Source of the DNA: AP-15 sp963738185
GTDB taxonomy: Bacteria; Pseudomonadota; Alphaproteobacteria; ATCC43930; CGMCC-115725
Length of the DNA: 64,000 nucleotides
Assembly: GCA_963738185.1 (NCBI GenBank)
Contig: CAVTVA010000001.1
Location: 434,001 to 498,000 of the forward strand
Direction of reading: 5' to 3'
Of this stretch, positions 45,486-54,209 are shown one piece after another. How positions within the stretch are numbered: position 1 is the first letter of the stretch; each line of letters begins with the position of its first letter. Made by a program: the position numbers and the translations under genes. The notes beneath the pieces are model-generated. The model was not told the DNA's origin and did not search any database. It was given only the letters and a program-made list of their open reading frames with translations.

Positions 45486-46847
45486 GCCAGGCAACAGATA
45501 GAGCGCCGGTTACCGGCGGCGCCGCGACCGGCCGCGCGCTGGTCCTCCATCCGGCGCCAAAATCGGCGCCCGGGCGAACCGCGGCGGAGACCGGGACCCG
45601 GTCTGTTGGTGCGCGCCTGGAGGAGGCGGTCGGCCTCGCTCGGGCGATCCGCCTCGACGTTGTGCGCGCCGAAATCGCGCGTGTCGCCAAACCGCGCCCG
45701 GCGAGCCTGCTCGGCAGCGGCGCCGTCGAGAATTTCCGCGAAATGATCAGCGACAATGAGATCGGCCTGGTCGTCGTGGACGGCACCTTGTCGCCGGTGC
45801 AGCAGCGCAATCTCGAACAGAGCTGGCAGGCCAAGGTCATCGACCGCACCGGCCTGATCCTCGAAATCTTCGGCGAGCGCGCGCGCACCCATGAGGGCCG
45901 CCTGCAGGTCGAATTGGCGGCGCTTTCCTATCAGCGCTCGCGGCTGGTGCGCTCCTGGACTCATCTCGAACGGCAGCGCGGCGGGTTTGGTTTTCTCGGC
46001 GGCCCCGGCGAGAGCCAGCTCGAAATCGACCGCCGGCTGATCGGCGAGCGCATCGCCCGGCTCAAGCGCGAGCTTGACGGCATCAAGCGGACCCGCGACC
46101 CTGCATCGCGAGGCCCGCCGCCGCGTGCCTTATCCGGTCGTAGCACTGGTCGGCTACACCAACGCCGGCAAATCGACCCTGTTCAACCGCCTGACCAAAT
46201 CGAGCGTGACCGCCGGCGACATGCTGTTCGCGACCCTCGACCCGACGATGCGGCGGCTTGAATTGCCGTCCGGCCGCTCGGCCATCCTGTCGGACACGGT
46301 CGGGTTCATCTCCGATCTGCCGACCCATCTCGTCGCGGCGTTTCGCGCGACCCTCGAAGAGGTGACCGAAGCCGACATCGTCGTCCATGTTCGCGACGCC
46401 AACCATCCCGAGAGCGACGCCCAGCGCCAGGACGTGCTGGCGGTTCTAGCCGATCTCGGGCTCGCCGAGCTGGCGCTCGAGGATTCAGGGTTAGACGGGG
46501 CGGGCGAGAGCGGGCTGATCGAGGCGATGAACAAGATCGACCTGCTCGATCGGCCGGCCCGCTCTAGCCTCGGCAATCATGCCCTGCGCAACTCGCAGAC
46601 CGTCGCCCTCTCGGCCGCGACCGGAGAGGGCTGCACGGCGCTGCTGGAGCTGATCGATCGCCGGCTCGGGAGCGAGATCCGCGCGGTGCGGCTCGACATC
46701 CCATTGAGCGACGGCAAGACCTTGGCCTGGGTGTACCGCCACGGCGAGGTCTTGGGCCGCCGTGACGACAGCGAAGCCGCACACCTTTCGGTGCGCCTCT
46801 CCGAACCCGACATCGCCCGCCTGCGCCACCAGCAACGGCTGCATTAA
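45482..46847 (+). CDS. hflX: GTPase HflX, one frameshift and unclear start
   Basis: Ribosome-splitting/rescue GTPase. The N-terminal domain (V-V-D-G-T-L-S-P-V-Q-Q-R-N-L-E and L-I-L-E-I-F-G-E-R-A-R-T-H-E-G-R-L-Q-V-E) and the linker G-G-F-G-F-L-G-G-P-G-E-S-Q-L-E-I-D-R-R lie in one frame. After an extra C near 46101 the G domain follows: G1 G-Y-T-N-A-G-K-S-T, D-T-V-G-F-I-S-D-L-P (G3), N-K-I-D (G4), and S-A-A-T-G-E-G. No ATG, GTG or TTG is available near the N-terminus; the frame is open back to a CTG at 45482 that overlaps the hfq stop, so the start codon may also be altered by an indel. After 46101 the gene is clean. Confidence 0.88.
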
Positions 46848-47084
46848 GGCTGAAGGCCATCGCGGATTGTCGTGGCGGCGCGCGGGGGGCGGGTCGAGGC
46901 GCTTGAAATCCGCGCGGGGATCGCGGTTACTGCTGCGCGTGATCGGCCAAGATGATCCCCCGCACATTGCCTCGGCCCAGGCCGCGGCGGGTTGGCGCTG
47001 CCGGTTGCCGCCCGCGACGGATGGCGAGGTTCGCCCCCCGGCCTCGGCGCGCGCTGCCGCGGGCTCTGCCCTGATCATCGGCCG

Positions 47085-47936
47085 ATGATCACCGAGTTTG
47101 GCGAAGAGCGGCAGCGCCGGCTCATTCTCGACTATTTCGGCGGCGACGCGCGGGTGCGGCTATTACGCCGCGCCCCGACCTTTGGCTCGCCGATCTTTGT
47201 CGTCGATTTCGACCGCGGCGCGCGTCACTTGCGCACCTTGGGCTCGTTCGGCAGCAGCATTCAGGTGACCGAGCAATCGAGCATGGATCTGATGTATCCG
47301 GCGCGGCTCGTCTTCCACTACGAGCGGCTGATGTCGCTGGCTTTGGCGATGAGCCGGCAGGCGGTGAGCGCGTTGCTGCTCGGCGTCGGCGGTGCTGCAA
47401 TGTGGCGGTTTATGCGCGCCTATATTCCCGACTGTGCCGCAACCCTGGTCGATGCTGACGAGAGCGTGGTCGCGATCGCCCGCCGCTGGTTCTATTTGAC
47501 CCAGGCGGTGACGATTGAGCCGGCCCAGCAATTCATCGCCGCGACCACCGCCCGCTTCGACGCGATCCTCGTTGATCTCTATAATTCGTCCGGGCCGACC
47601 GAAACCAACGAGCTGTTCTGGTCGCGCTGCCTCGATGCGCTCAATCCGGGCGGCTGCCTCGCCAACAACTGGGCCGATTTCTCGGTCAACCCGGCGGTGC
47701 GGCCGATGGCGGATGCGCTGGCGGCGGTGGCGGCCGTGCGCGGGCTGGCACCGATCTATGTGACCCGGCGCGGGTTTCGCGACAACCTCGTGCAATATGT
47801 GCCGACCGAGCCCGGCATCGCCGCCGAAGCGATGGCCGATGTGCACGAGCGCTTTGTGCGCGAGCGCCACCCGCCCGACCGCGGCCGCGGCATCCTCGAA
47901 AACTGCGTGATCGCGACCCGCTTCCCGATCGCCTAA
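47085..47936 (+). CDS. spermidine synthase-like methyltransferase-fold protein
   Basis: Protein of 283 residues with a spermidine synthase (SpeE) type Rossmann fold. Seen are S-A-L-L-L-G-V-G-G-A-A-M-W-R-F (nucleotide motif), A-T-L-V-D-A-D-E-S-V-V-A-I-A-R-R-W-F, and F-D-A-I-L-V-D-L-Y-N-S-S-G-P-T-E. True SpeE has D-A-Y/F-D after the proton-acceptor Asp; here D-L-Y-N-S replaces it, so polyamine transfer is doubtful. It may be one of the many SpeE-like proteins of unknown function. Start: ATG at 47085, without a clear ribosome site. It stands alone between hflX and the cytochrome b561 gene. Confidence 0.7.
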   Translation: MITEFGEERQRRLILDYFGGDARVRLLRRAPTFGSPIFVVDFDRGARHLRTLGSFGSSIQVTEQSSMDLMYPARLVFHYERLMSLALAMSRQAVSALLLGVGGAAMWRFMRAYIPDCAATLVDADESVVAIARRWFYLTQAVTIEPAQQFIAATTARFDAILVDLYNSSGPTETNELFWSRCLDALNPGGCLANNWADFSVNPAVRPMADALAAVAAVRGLAPIYVTRRGFRDNLVQYVPTEPGIAAEAMADVHERFVRERHPPDRGRGILENCVIATRFPIA

Positions 47937-47985
47937 TCGCCTGCTGGTGATCGGCCGTTGGCCCTCGACCGGCGGTGCCGGCGCA

Positions 47986-48570
47986 TCACATCGGCCGGGC
48001 TTTCGCCGTCGGAGAGCGGCGGCGCGGCAGCATGCGATCGAGCACGTCGTCGCGGCGGATAATGGCGTGGTAGAGGGCGCCGGCGATGTGCAATGCGACG
48101 AGCAGGTAAACCAGGTATTGCCCGACCAGATGCACCGCGATCGCCAGCTGCGACAGGCGCTCGTTCAGCGGCAACAGGGGCGGGAGCGCGACGAGGCCAA
48201 AGAGGCTGACGGCGTGGCCGGCGGCCGCGGCGTTGGCGTAGCCGGCGAGCGGCATCGCGATGAACACCGCATCGAGACCGGATTGGGTGAGGTAGGCGAG
48301 CGCTCTCTGCATGCGGCCAAGGGTCGGCGGCAGCGGCGGCGGACGGCGCCCCAAGCGCCACAGGATGCGGAACAGCACCAGCGCCAGGATGACCAGGCCC
48401 AGCGAGCGGTGCAGCAGCAACAGGCCCTCGCGGGCGGCGGTGTTGCGGGCCGCCGCCTCGCTGGCCCAGCCGAAGCTGACGACACTGACCGCCAACGCCG
48501 CGAGCAGCCAGTGCGTCGCCCGTGCAACCCTGTCGTAGCCGCTGCTTGGGGGGCTGGCCGCGAGGGTCAA
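47986..48570 (-). CDS. cytochrome b561 family membrane protein (CybB-like)
   Basis: Di-heme electron carrier of 194 residues with four helices. Expected heme-ligand His residues are visible in A-T-H-W-L-L-A-A-L (helix 1), L-L-H-R-S-L-G (helix 2), A-V-H-L-V-G-Q-Y-L-V and A-L-H-I-A-G-A-L-Y-H-A-I-I (helices 3-4). CybB-like proteins oxidise ubiquinol or donate to superoxide. The start is a TTG at 48570; no better start codon lies nearby. It converges on the SpeE-like gene and is divergent from the Cys-rich repeat gene. Confidence 0.82.
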   Translation of the reverse strand: MTLAASPPSSGYDRVARATHWLLAALAVSVVSFGWASEAAARNTAAREGLLLLHRSLGLVILALVLFRILWRLGRRPPPLPPTLGRMQRALAYLTQSGLDAVFIAMPLAGYANAAAAGHAVSLFGLVALPPLLPLNERLSQLAIAVHLVGQYLVYLLVALHIAGALYHAIIRRDDVLDRMLPRRRSPTAKARPM

Positions 48571-48704
48571 TCGGCCGCCGCAAACTGGCGCGCGAGATCG
48601 GCGTTGTGGTTGGCCTCGCTCATCGATCCCCTGCTTTGGGCCTATAGCCGGCAGCGCCGCGGCAAGATATGAGATATGCCGATATCAGGGGAGAAATCAG
48701 AACC

Positions 48705-49220
48705 GTGACAAGGCGAATTCTCGATCAAGCCGCCGCCGCCATGCCGCTGCTGGCGGTGCTTTTGGCACTTGCCGTTCCGGCAGCCGCGCAACAGGCGACC
48801 CAGGCGCAGCGAAATGCGATCCGCCAGGCCTGCCCCGCCGATTACCAGCGGGTTTGCACCGCCGTGCCGGCCGGCGGCAAAGCGTCGTTCGACTGCCTGG
48901 TGCGCAACATGGCCATCCTGTCGCCAGCCTGTCAGCGCGCGGTCAAATCGGTCAGCGCCGGCGGCGCGGCGACCGGCGCCGCGTCGAGGGCGGCAGCGAC
49001 CGGCCCCGCGCCCGCGGCTGCTCCGGCTCCCGCGGCGGCGGCGATGTCGCCGCGACAGGAGCTGGCGGTGCTGCGGCAAGCCTGTGGCGGGGATTATCGC
49101 ACCCTTTGCCGCGGTGTGCCGCTTGGCGAGGGCCGGGCGATCGCCTGCCTGCGGGCGAACGCGGCATCGTTGTCGCCGCAGTGCAGCGGAGCCTTGAGCG
49201 CCGCCCGGCAAAGCCGCTAG
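48705..49220 (+). CDS. secreted cysteine-rich repeat protein
   Basis: Exported protein of about 171 residues. A signal peptide ends near V-P-A-A-A-Q-Q. Two copies follow of a motif with four spaced cysteines (R-Q-A-C-P-A-D-Y-Q-R-V-C ... F-D-C-L ... S-P-A-C, and R-Q-A-C-G-G-D-Y-R-T-L-C ... I-A-C-L ... S-P-Q-C), linked by an Ala/Pro-rich hinge. The repeat is known as the cysteine-rich repeat of bradyrhizobial-type proteins; its function is unknown. GTG at 48705 is preferred over ATG 48669, since GGGGAGA lies before it, though at long spacing. Confidence 0.7.
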   Translation: MTRRILDQAAAAMPLLAVLLALAVPAAAQQATQAQRNAIRQACPADYQRVCTAVPAGGKASFDCLVRNMAILSPACQRAVKSVSAGGAATGAASRAAATGPAPAAAPAPAAAAMSPRQELAVLRQACGGDYRTLCRGVPLGEGRAIACLRANAASLSPQCSGALSAARQSR

Positions 49221-49309
49221 GCGAGGGGCGAGCCGGGCCCAGGATGGCCGGTGCAGCACCTTCGGGCTAATCTCTGCCGCACCGGACCGGCGAGCGGAGA
49301 CGCGGCGCG

Positions 49310-50833
49310 ATGATCGATCTTCCGGCGACAGCGGGGGCTGCGGTTCGCGACCCGCTGGTCATCGCCCTCGTGATCTTTTGCCTGAGCGGCCTCTTGACGC
49401 ATCTGTTGCTGCGCAGGCATCCGATGCGCCGGGCGCTGGTGCGGGTGATCTTCCTGGTCGCCCTGACGATCGTTCTGCTGCGCGCCGGGGTCGTTCCCTA
49501 TCAGCCGCTGCAGTTGACCGGGGCGCCGCTGCGCGACGTCGTGCATGGCGCCTTGAAGATCGCGTGGTGGCTGTGGTCGGCCTGGTTCCTGGTCGGGTTT
49601 TTGCGCGCCTTTGTCGTCACCGAGCACCGGCCGCGCGAGAGCAAGCTGGTCCAGGACCTGCTCGCCGGGCTGGTTTATCTCGCCGCGCTGTTCGCGATTA
49701 TCGCCTATGTCTTCGATCTGCCGATCAAGGGTCTGCTGGCGACCTCCGGGGCCATCGCGATCATCCTTGGGCTGGCGCTGCAAAGCACGCTGAGCGATGT
49801 GTTCTCGGGCATTGTCCTCAATTTCAGCCGGCCCTACCGGCCGGGGGACTGGATCAGCATCGACGGCGCCACCGATGGCCGGGTGATCGAGATGAACTGG
49901 CGCGCCACGCACGTCCTGACCGCCAAGCGCGATCTCGCGATTGTGCCGAACAGCGCCATCGCCAAGGCCAAGATCGTCAATTCCAGCTCGCCCTCCGGAA
50001 TTCACGGGATCACCGTGAGCATTCAGCTCGACGCCAAAGCATCGCCCGCCGCCGGCGCCGAGATACTCGGCCACGCGGTCCTCAATTCGCGGCTGATCCT
50101 GGCGATGCCGGCGCCCTCGATTACGGTCAAATCGATTGCCGCCGACGCCACCCAATACGACATCACCGTTTTCATCGAGGATCTGGCTCAGTCCGTCCGC
50201 GCGCAAAACGAGCTGTTCGATTTTATTTCCCGGCATTTGGCCGCTGCCGGGATCGATCTGGCATCGAGCCAAAACCAGCCCTATTGGCCATCATCAACAG
50301 TTATCGAGAACCGGAAGCGGGCAGCCGCCGCGCGGGTGCTCGGCCTGCTTGACATTTTTGCCGGCTTGACCGACGAGGAGCGAACCGACCTCGCCGCGAA
50401 AACGCGACCCAAGCACTATGACGAAGGGGAAACCCTGGTCGAGCCCGGGACGGTGCTGCACTCGCTGTTCATGATCGGCGCCGGCGTCGTGTCGATCACG
50501 GCGATCGTTTCCGAAGGCGAGATCGAGCTGATGCGGCTCGGCCCGGGCGATCATTTTGGCGAGGTCGGCCTGTTGACCGGCGATCCAGCCCAAGCCAAGC
50601 TTCGTGCGCTTACCCCGATCACCCTTTACGAGCTCGATAAGGAGGATCTGGCGCCGGTGCTCGAGGCGCGCCCGCCGGTGGCGCAGGAATTGTGCCGCGC
50701 GCTGGCCCGCCGACAGGCCGCCGGCCAGCTGATCGCCTCGCCCGACATCGATAAATCCGTGCCGGCCAATCGAATCGCCGGCTGGTTCTCCGACCGGCTG
50801 CATCGACTGTTTGACCTGGCCAACGCCGAGTGA
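49310..50833 (+). CDS. cyclic-nucleotide-binding MscS-type mechanosensitive channel
   Basis: Protein of 507 residues. Four or five membrane helices occupy about 15-165; the pore helix is L-A-T-S-G-A-I-A-I-I-L-G-L-A-L-Q-S-T-L-S-D. The MscS beta domain has N-F-S-R-P-Y-R-P-G-D-W-I. A cyclic-nucleotide-binding domain follows at about 350-470, with G-D-H-F-G-E-V-G-L-L-T-G-D-P-A-Q-A-K and a Lys where cNMP-binding domains normally have the phosphate-binding Arg. Such bCNG proteins respond weakly or not to pressure and may be gated by cNMP. No operon partner is seen. Confidence 0.85.
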   Translation: MIDLPATAGAAVRDPLVIALVIFCLSGLLTHLLLRRHPMRRALVRVIFLVALTIVLLRAGVVPYQPLQLTGAPLRDVVHGALKIAWWLWSAWFLVGFLRAFVVTEHRPRESKLVQDLLAGLVYLAALFAIIAYVFDLPIKGLLATSGAIAIILGLALQSTLSDVFSGIVLNFSRPYRPGDWISIDGATDGRVIEMNWRATHVLTAKRDLAIVPNSAIAKAKIVNSSSPSGIHGITVSIQLDAKASPAAGAEILGHAVLNSRLILAMPAPSITVKSIAADATQYDITVFIEDLAQSVRAQNELFDFISRHLAAAGIDLASSQNQPYWPSSTVIENRKRAAAARVLGLLDIFAGLTDEERTDLAAKTRPKHYDEGETLVEPGTVLHSLFMIGAGVVSITAIVSEGEIELMRLGPGDHFGEVGLLTGDPAQAKLRALTPITLYELDKEDLAPVLEARPPVAQELCRALARRQAAGQLIASPDIDKSVPANRIAGWFSDRLHRLFDLANAE

Positions 50834-51011
50834 GGCTTCGATCCGCCACTGCCGCCGAAGCGCATGTGCGCGTCGGGCCCGCCCGGCTAACGCCGCGGTC
50901 GACGCGGCGATCCAACCAGCGCGCGGGCCGCGGCGCCAGCCTCGACGGGTGCGGCAATCTTTGCGATAGATGTCGGCTTCGACGAACAGAACCATCGCGG
51001 GAGAACTGTAG

Positions 51012-51386
51012 ATGCGCCGTCCGATCACGACCGCCGCGGCAACGCTCGCGTTGGGCTCGTTCCTGCTGGCGGCGACACCGGCGCTCGCCGGCTACGGTGC
51101 TATCGCCTGGGACAAGGATAGCGGCAAATACGGCGGGACCTGGAACCGGGCGACAGCACAACAGGCCGCTGAGGCAGCGCTCAGCGACTGCGGCGCCACC
51201 GGCTGCAAAGTGATCATGCGCACCGGGGCCAAAGAATGCGCGGCGCTGGCGACCACCGCCAGCGGCAAATTCGTCGGCGCCGCCGCCCGCAAAACCAAAG
51301 ACGCAGCACGGCTCGCGGCGCTCAGCAACTGTCAAAAAGGCAAGGCCGGCGACTGCGTCGTCCGGGCCAGCGACTGTAACAAATAG
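51012..51386 (+). CDS. secreted DUF4189 protein
   Basis: Protein of 124 residues with a signal peptide (cleavage near A-L-A-G). The mature part has the DUF4189 pattern Y-G-A-I-A-W-D, A-T-A-Q-Q-A-A-E-A-A-L-S-D-C, C-K-V-I and C-A-A-L-A-T, plus a final Cys pair, so it is probably disulfide-stabilised in the periplasm. The function of DUF4189 is unknown. Start ATG at 51012 after GGGAGAA. The neighbouring genes do not suggest a role. Confidence 0.8.
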   Translation: MRRPITTAAATLALGSFLLAATPALAGYGAIAWDKDSGKYGGTWNRATAQQAAEAALSDCGATGCKVIMRTGAKECAALATTASGKFVGAAARKTKDAARLAALSNCQKGKAGDCVVRASDCNK

Positions 51387-51404
51387 GCGGCCGGCTGCGC
51401 CAGC

Positions 51405-52236
51405 TCAGTCGCGGAGGCCGGCGGCGCGGGCCTGGCGCACCAGCGCATCGCGGCCGGCCAGCATGTCGTCGAGCGAGCCGAAGGCGTTCATGTAATGGCC
51501 GGCGAAACCCTTCGCCTCGATCCGGGCGAAGGCGTCGGCGAAGTCGAGGTCACCCTCTCCCGGCTGAAGATGCGCCTCATGGCCGTTGCGCCAGCAATCG
51601 GCGAGGCGCACCTCGGCGACCCGAGCCATGTCGAGCGCCTCGACAAAACCGGCGATGCCCTCGGGCACCAGATGGGCGTGGTTGACCGTGAACGACAGCC
51701 CGAACGCCGGCGAGCGGATGGCGTCGAAATAATACCGCCATTCGTCGATGGTATGCGCGAGGTAGTGAATTTCGGCCTCGGCCGGCTCCTTGTTCAGGTT
51801 TTCGAGCAGCACCAGCGCACCTGTCCGTTCGGCCCGGCCAACGACGCGCTGCAGCCGCTCGAGCCCTGCCGTCATCCGCGCCGCCCTGTCCGAGGTGAAA
51901 TGATATCCGGCATGCATGACGATCCATTCGGCGCCGAGCCGAGGGGCGATCTCGACATAAGCGTCGAGATAGCGCTCGACCGCTTCGCCGACAAAAGGCG
52001 CCGAACTCGGCGACATTGACCGCGGACGATGTGTGCAGGCCGAGATGGACGTCGTGCCGCGCGCAGGCCGCACGGACCTCGGCGGCGCGCGCGCTGTCGA
52101 ACCCGGTCAAAGGATTGGCGGCAGTATCGAGCTCAATGTCGATGAAACGCACCTGCCGCGCGCCTGCCCATTCGATGGCGTCTTCGAGCTTGAGCCGCCG
52201 CCCGACATCGACCCCGATCCGGTCTCGCAAACTCAT
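51405..52236 (-). CDS. sugar phosphate isomerase/epimerase (xylose isomerase-like TIM barrel), frameshifted
   Basis: AP-endonuclease-2-like TIM barrel of about 276 residues. The start M-S-L-R-D-R-I-G-V-D-V-G (ATG at 52236 with GGAGG upstream) runs to A-V-N-V-A-E-F. After one extra base near 52001 the protein continues P-F-V-G-E-A-V-E-R-Y-L, then W-I-V-M-H-A-G-Y-H, L-V-L-L-E-N-L-N (metal-binding Glu), F-T-V-N-H-A-H-L and E-V-R-L-A-D-C. The pattern H-A-G ... E-N ... N-H-A-H ... D fits the metal site of this superfamily. The exact sugar or inositol substrate is unknown. Confidence 0.75.
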
Positions 52237-52366
52237 CCGAAAACCTCCGGGCCAGCAGCCTGTGCCATTCGACAGTCGAGCGGAAGTTTATATTGAACTC
52301 GCCAATCAGCCACAGCGTTGACTTGAGCTGAACCGCTCCAGCATACGCCTACAGAGGAGATATCGG

Positions 52367-52627
52367 ATGAGATTCACGTTGTTGGCCGCCGGCCTCGCCT
52401 TCGCCATGGGATCCGGCTGGGCTGCCGGACCGGCGCACGCGGCAGGCTGCCTGAAAGGTGCGGCGGTTGGCGCGGTCGCCGGGCATGTTGCCGGGCACCA
52501 TGGCAAGCTCGGCGCCGCCGGCGGCTGCGTTGTCGGCCACCATGAGGCGACCAAGGCTGCTCGGGAAAAGACCCAAAAGCAGGCGCCGTCCGACACCGGG
52601 TCAGCTAGCTCGACGGCGACGCATTAA
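52367..52627 (+). CDS. small secreted glycine-zipper-like protein
   Basis: Protein of 86 residues with a signal peptide (to about residue 25, ending A-H-A-A). It then has a short Gly/Ala/His-rich repeat (G-A-A-V-G-A-V-A-G-H-V-A-G-H-H ... G-A-A-G-G-C-V-V-G-H-H-E-A) and a polar tail. The G-x-x-x-G pattern suggests helix packing in or on a membrane. The ATG follows GAGGAG by 7 bases. The two Cys could form a disulfide. The function is unknown. Confidence 0.65.
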   Translation: MRFTLLAAGLAFAMGSGWAAGPAHAAGCLKGAAVGAVAGHVAGHHGKLGAAGGCVVGHHEATKAAREKTQKQAPSDTGSASSTATH

Positions 52628-52681
52628 GGTTGCGACAAACTTAAAATCGGCGGGAACGGGCGCGACCGCTACCCCACCCAA

Positions 52682-52707
52682 CCCTCCCCCATGTCCGTGG
52701 GGGAGGG
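52682..52707. repeat. GC hairpin repeat (family B) between convergent genes
   Basis: The stem CCCTCCCCCA / TGGGGGAGGG with a 6-base loop lies between the small secreted gene and the aldolase, which converge. It belongs to the repeat type that translates as S-P-T-D-M-G-E-G-W-V-G on the leftward strand. It may act as a bidirectional barrier for both transcripts. Confidence 0.65.
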
Positions 52708-52733
52708 GAGGAACCGACGCGCAGGGGCGAGGG

Positions 52734-53538
52734 TCAGTACGGGCTGCTGCCGCCCGCTGCGGGCTTTGCCGGCGCGCCGCCGTGCATTTCCTGCACCGCC
52801 GCCTGGCCGCCCATCGTCACAAAGCGGGTGTCGCCCCCGACCGTGACGAACATAAACCCCATCTCGATCATCTTTTTCGCGTAAGCGGGCGCGCCGCAAT
52901 GGATGCCGGGCTTGACCCCGTGTTTTTTGCAGCCGTCGAGCACCTTTTTGAGCGCGGCCATCATCCATTCGTCGGGCTTGTCGCCGCCCGGCGGATAGCC
53001 GTGCGAGATCGACAAATCCGAGGGGCCGACATAGACCGCGTCGAGCCCCTTGACCGACAGGATCTCGTCGAGATTGGCGATCGCCTCGGCGGTCTCGATC
53101 ATGCCAAAAGCCACCACGATGTCGTTGGCTTTGGCGTGGTAATCCGCCCCGCCATAAAGGGAGGCGCGGATCGGCCCCGAGCTGCGGTGGCCGAGCGGCG
53201 CATAGCGCATCGAGTTCAACCAGCCTCTCGGCTTCGGCGCGGGTGTTGATCATCGGGCAGATGATGCCGTAGGCGCCGGCGTCGAGCGCCTTTTGGATAT
53301 AGGCCGGGTCGTTCCACGGCACCCGCACCAACGGCACGGTCTCTGTGGTCGAGATGCCCTGCAGCATCGTCACCATCATCTGGTAGTCGATCATGCCGTG
53401 CTGCATGTCGACGACCAGCGAATCCCACCCGGCATGAGCCATGACCTCGGCCGAAAAGCTCGATGGGATGCCGCACCAGCTGTTGATGACGGGCTTGCCC
53501 GCCTGCCACAATTCCCGCACCCGGTTCGCCCGCGCCAT
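52734..53538 (-). CDS. HpcH/HpaI-type aldolase/citrate lyase family protein, frameshifted
   Basis: Metal-dependent class II aldolase of about 268 residues. The N-terminal frame begins with R-E-L-W-Q-A-G-K-P-V-I-N-S-W and has D-S-L-V-V-D-M-Q-H-G and V-P-L-V-R-V-P-W. After one extra base near 53219, it continues M-R-Y-A-P-L-G-H-R-S-S-G-P, then M-I-E-T-A-E-A-I-A-N (metal Glu) and V-Y-V-G-P-S-D-L-S-I-S. These match 2-keto-3-deoxy-L-rhamnonate and 4-hydroxy-2-oxoheptanedioate aldolases. Start ATG 53538 with AGGAGG 5 bases before it. Pyruvate release from a hydroxy-keto acid is likely. Confidence 0.82.
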
Positions 53539-53695
53539 CCGATCCTCCTTTGCAACGCAAGATCGCGATCCCGCCAGCTAAGACGCTGCCTGTCAAGCGC
53601 CGGCGCTTGGGCGCACTCTCGATGCTGCTGCGCCGGGCCATCGCAAAGTAGTAGGGTCTGAGCGACGTTTAGCGGAACGGCTACGGAGAGCCAGA

Positions 53696-53944
53696 GTGAC
53701 CACCTACACGTTCAAAGTCGTGCTCGAGCCGGATGACGACCGGTGGCACGCCTATTGTCCGGCATTGGTCGAGCGCGGCGGCGCGAGTTGGGGCGAAACG
53801 CGCGAAGAGGCTCTCGTCAACTTGGAAGCTGTCGTCAAAATGGTCGTCGCCAGCCTGACGGAGCATGGCGAGCCAATCGCCGAGGCAGCGCCGGCCGGGT
53901 CGGTAGAGGTATTTGCCGAACCACGCGTTGCCGTGACCGTCTGA
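53696..53944 (+). CDS. hicB: HicB-family antitoxin
   Basis: Protein of 82 residues with the HicB partial RNase H-like fold: F-K-V-V-L-E-P-D-D-D-R-W-H-A-Y-C-P-A-L, then G-E-T-R-E-E-A-L-V-N-L-E-A-V-V-K. It is the short form without a C-terminal DNA-binding domain, so autoregulation would need another route. The GTG at 53696 follows GGAG at good spacing. The hicA-like gene starts immediately after the stop, the reverse of the E. coli order. Confidence 0.85.
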   Translation: MTTYTFKVVLEPDDDRWHAYCPALVERGGASWGETREEALVNLEAVVKMVVASLTEHGEPIAEAAPAGSVEVFAEPRVAVTV

Positions 53945-54208
53945 GTGTTGGCGATCGATTTCGGGGCACTGAGAACCCTTACCGCCCGCACCATCATCGC
54001 TGCACTGCAACGCGACGGGTTTGTGCTCGACCGCCGGTCGGGTTCGCATCAGTTGTACCGGCACTCGGACGGTCGGCGGGTCACGGTCACCTTTCATCAT
54101 CCTGGCCAAACCTTCGCTCCGAAGACGCTGCGGTCGATGATCGAGCTTCAGGCTCGCTGGAGCGAGGACGTATCTGCGGCGGCTTCGGCTGATCAGATAA
54201 TCGAGTAG
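53945..54208 (+). CDS. hicA: HicA-family mRNA interferase toxin
   Basis: Protein of 87 residues with the HicA double-stranded-RNA-binding-like fold. The core is I-I-A-A-L-Q-R-D-G-F-V-L-D-R-R-S-G-S-H, where the final His is the catalytic one in characterised HicA proteins. After it come V-T-V-T-F-H-H-P-G-Q and the helix T-L-R-S-M. The start is a GTG directly after the hicB stop. The C-terminal tail is longer than usual (about 15 extra residues). Confidence 0.85.
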   Translation: MLAIDFGALRTLTARTIIAALQRDGFVLDRRSGSHQLYRHSDGRRVTVTFHHPGQTFAPKTLRSMIELQARWSEDVSAAASADQIIE

Positions 54209-54209
54209 G

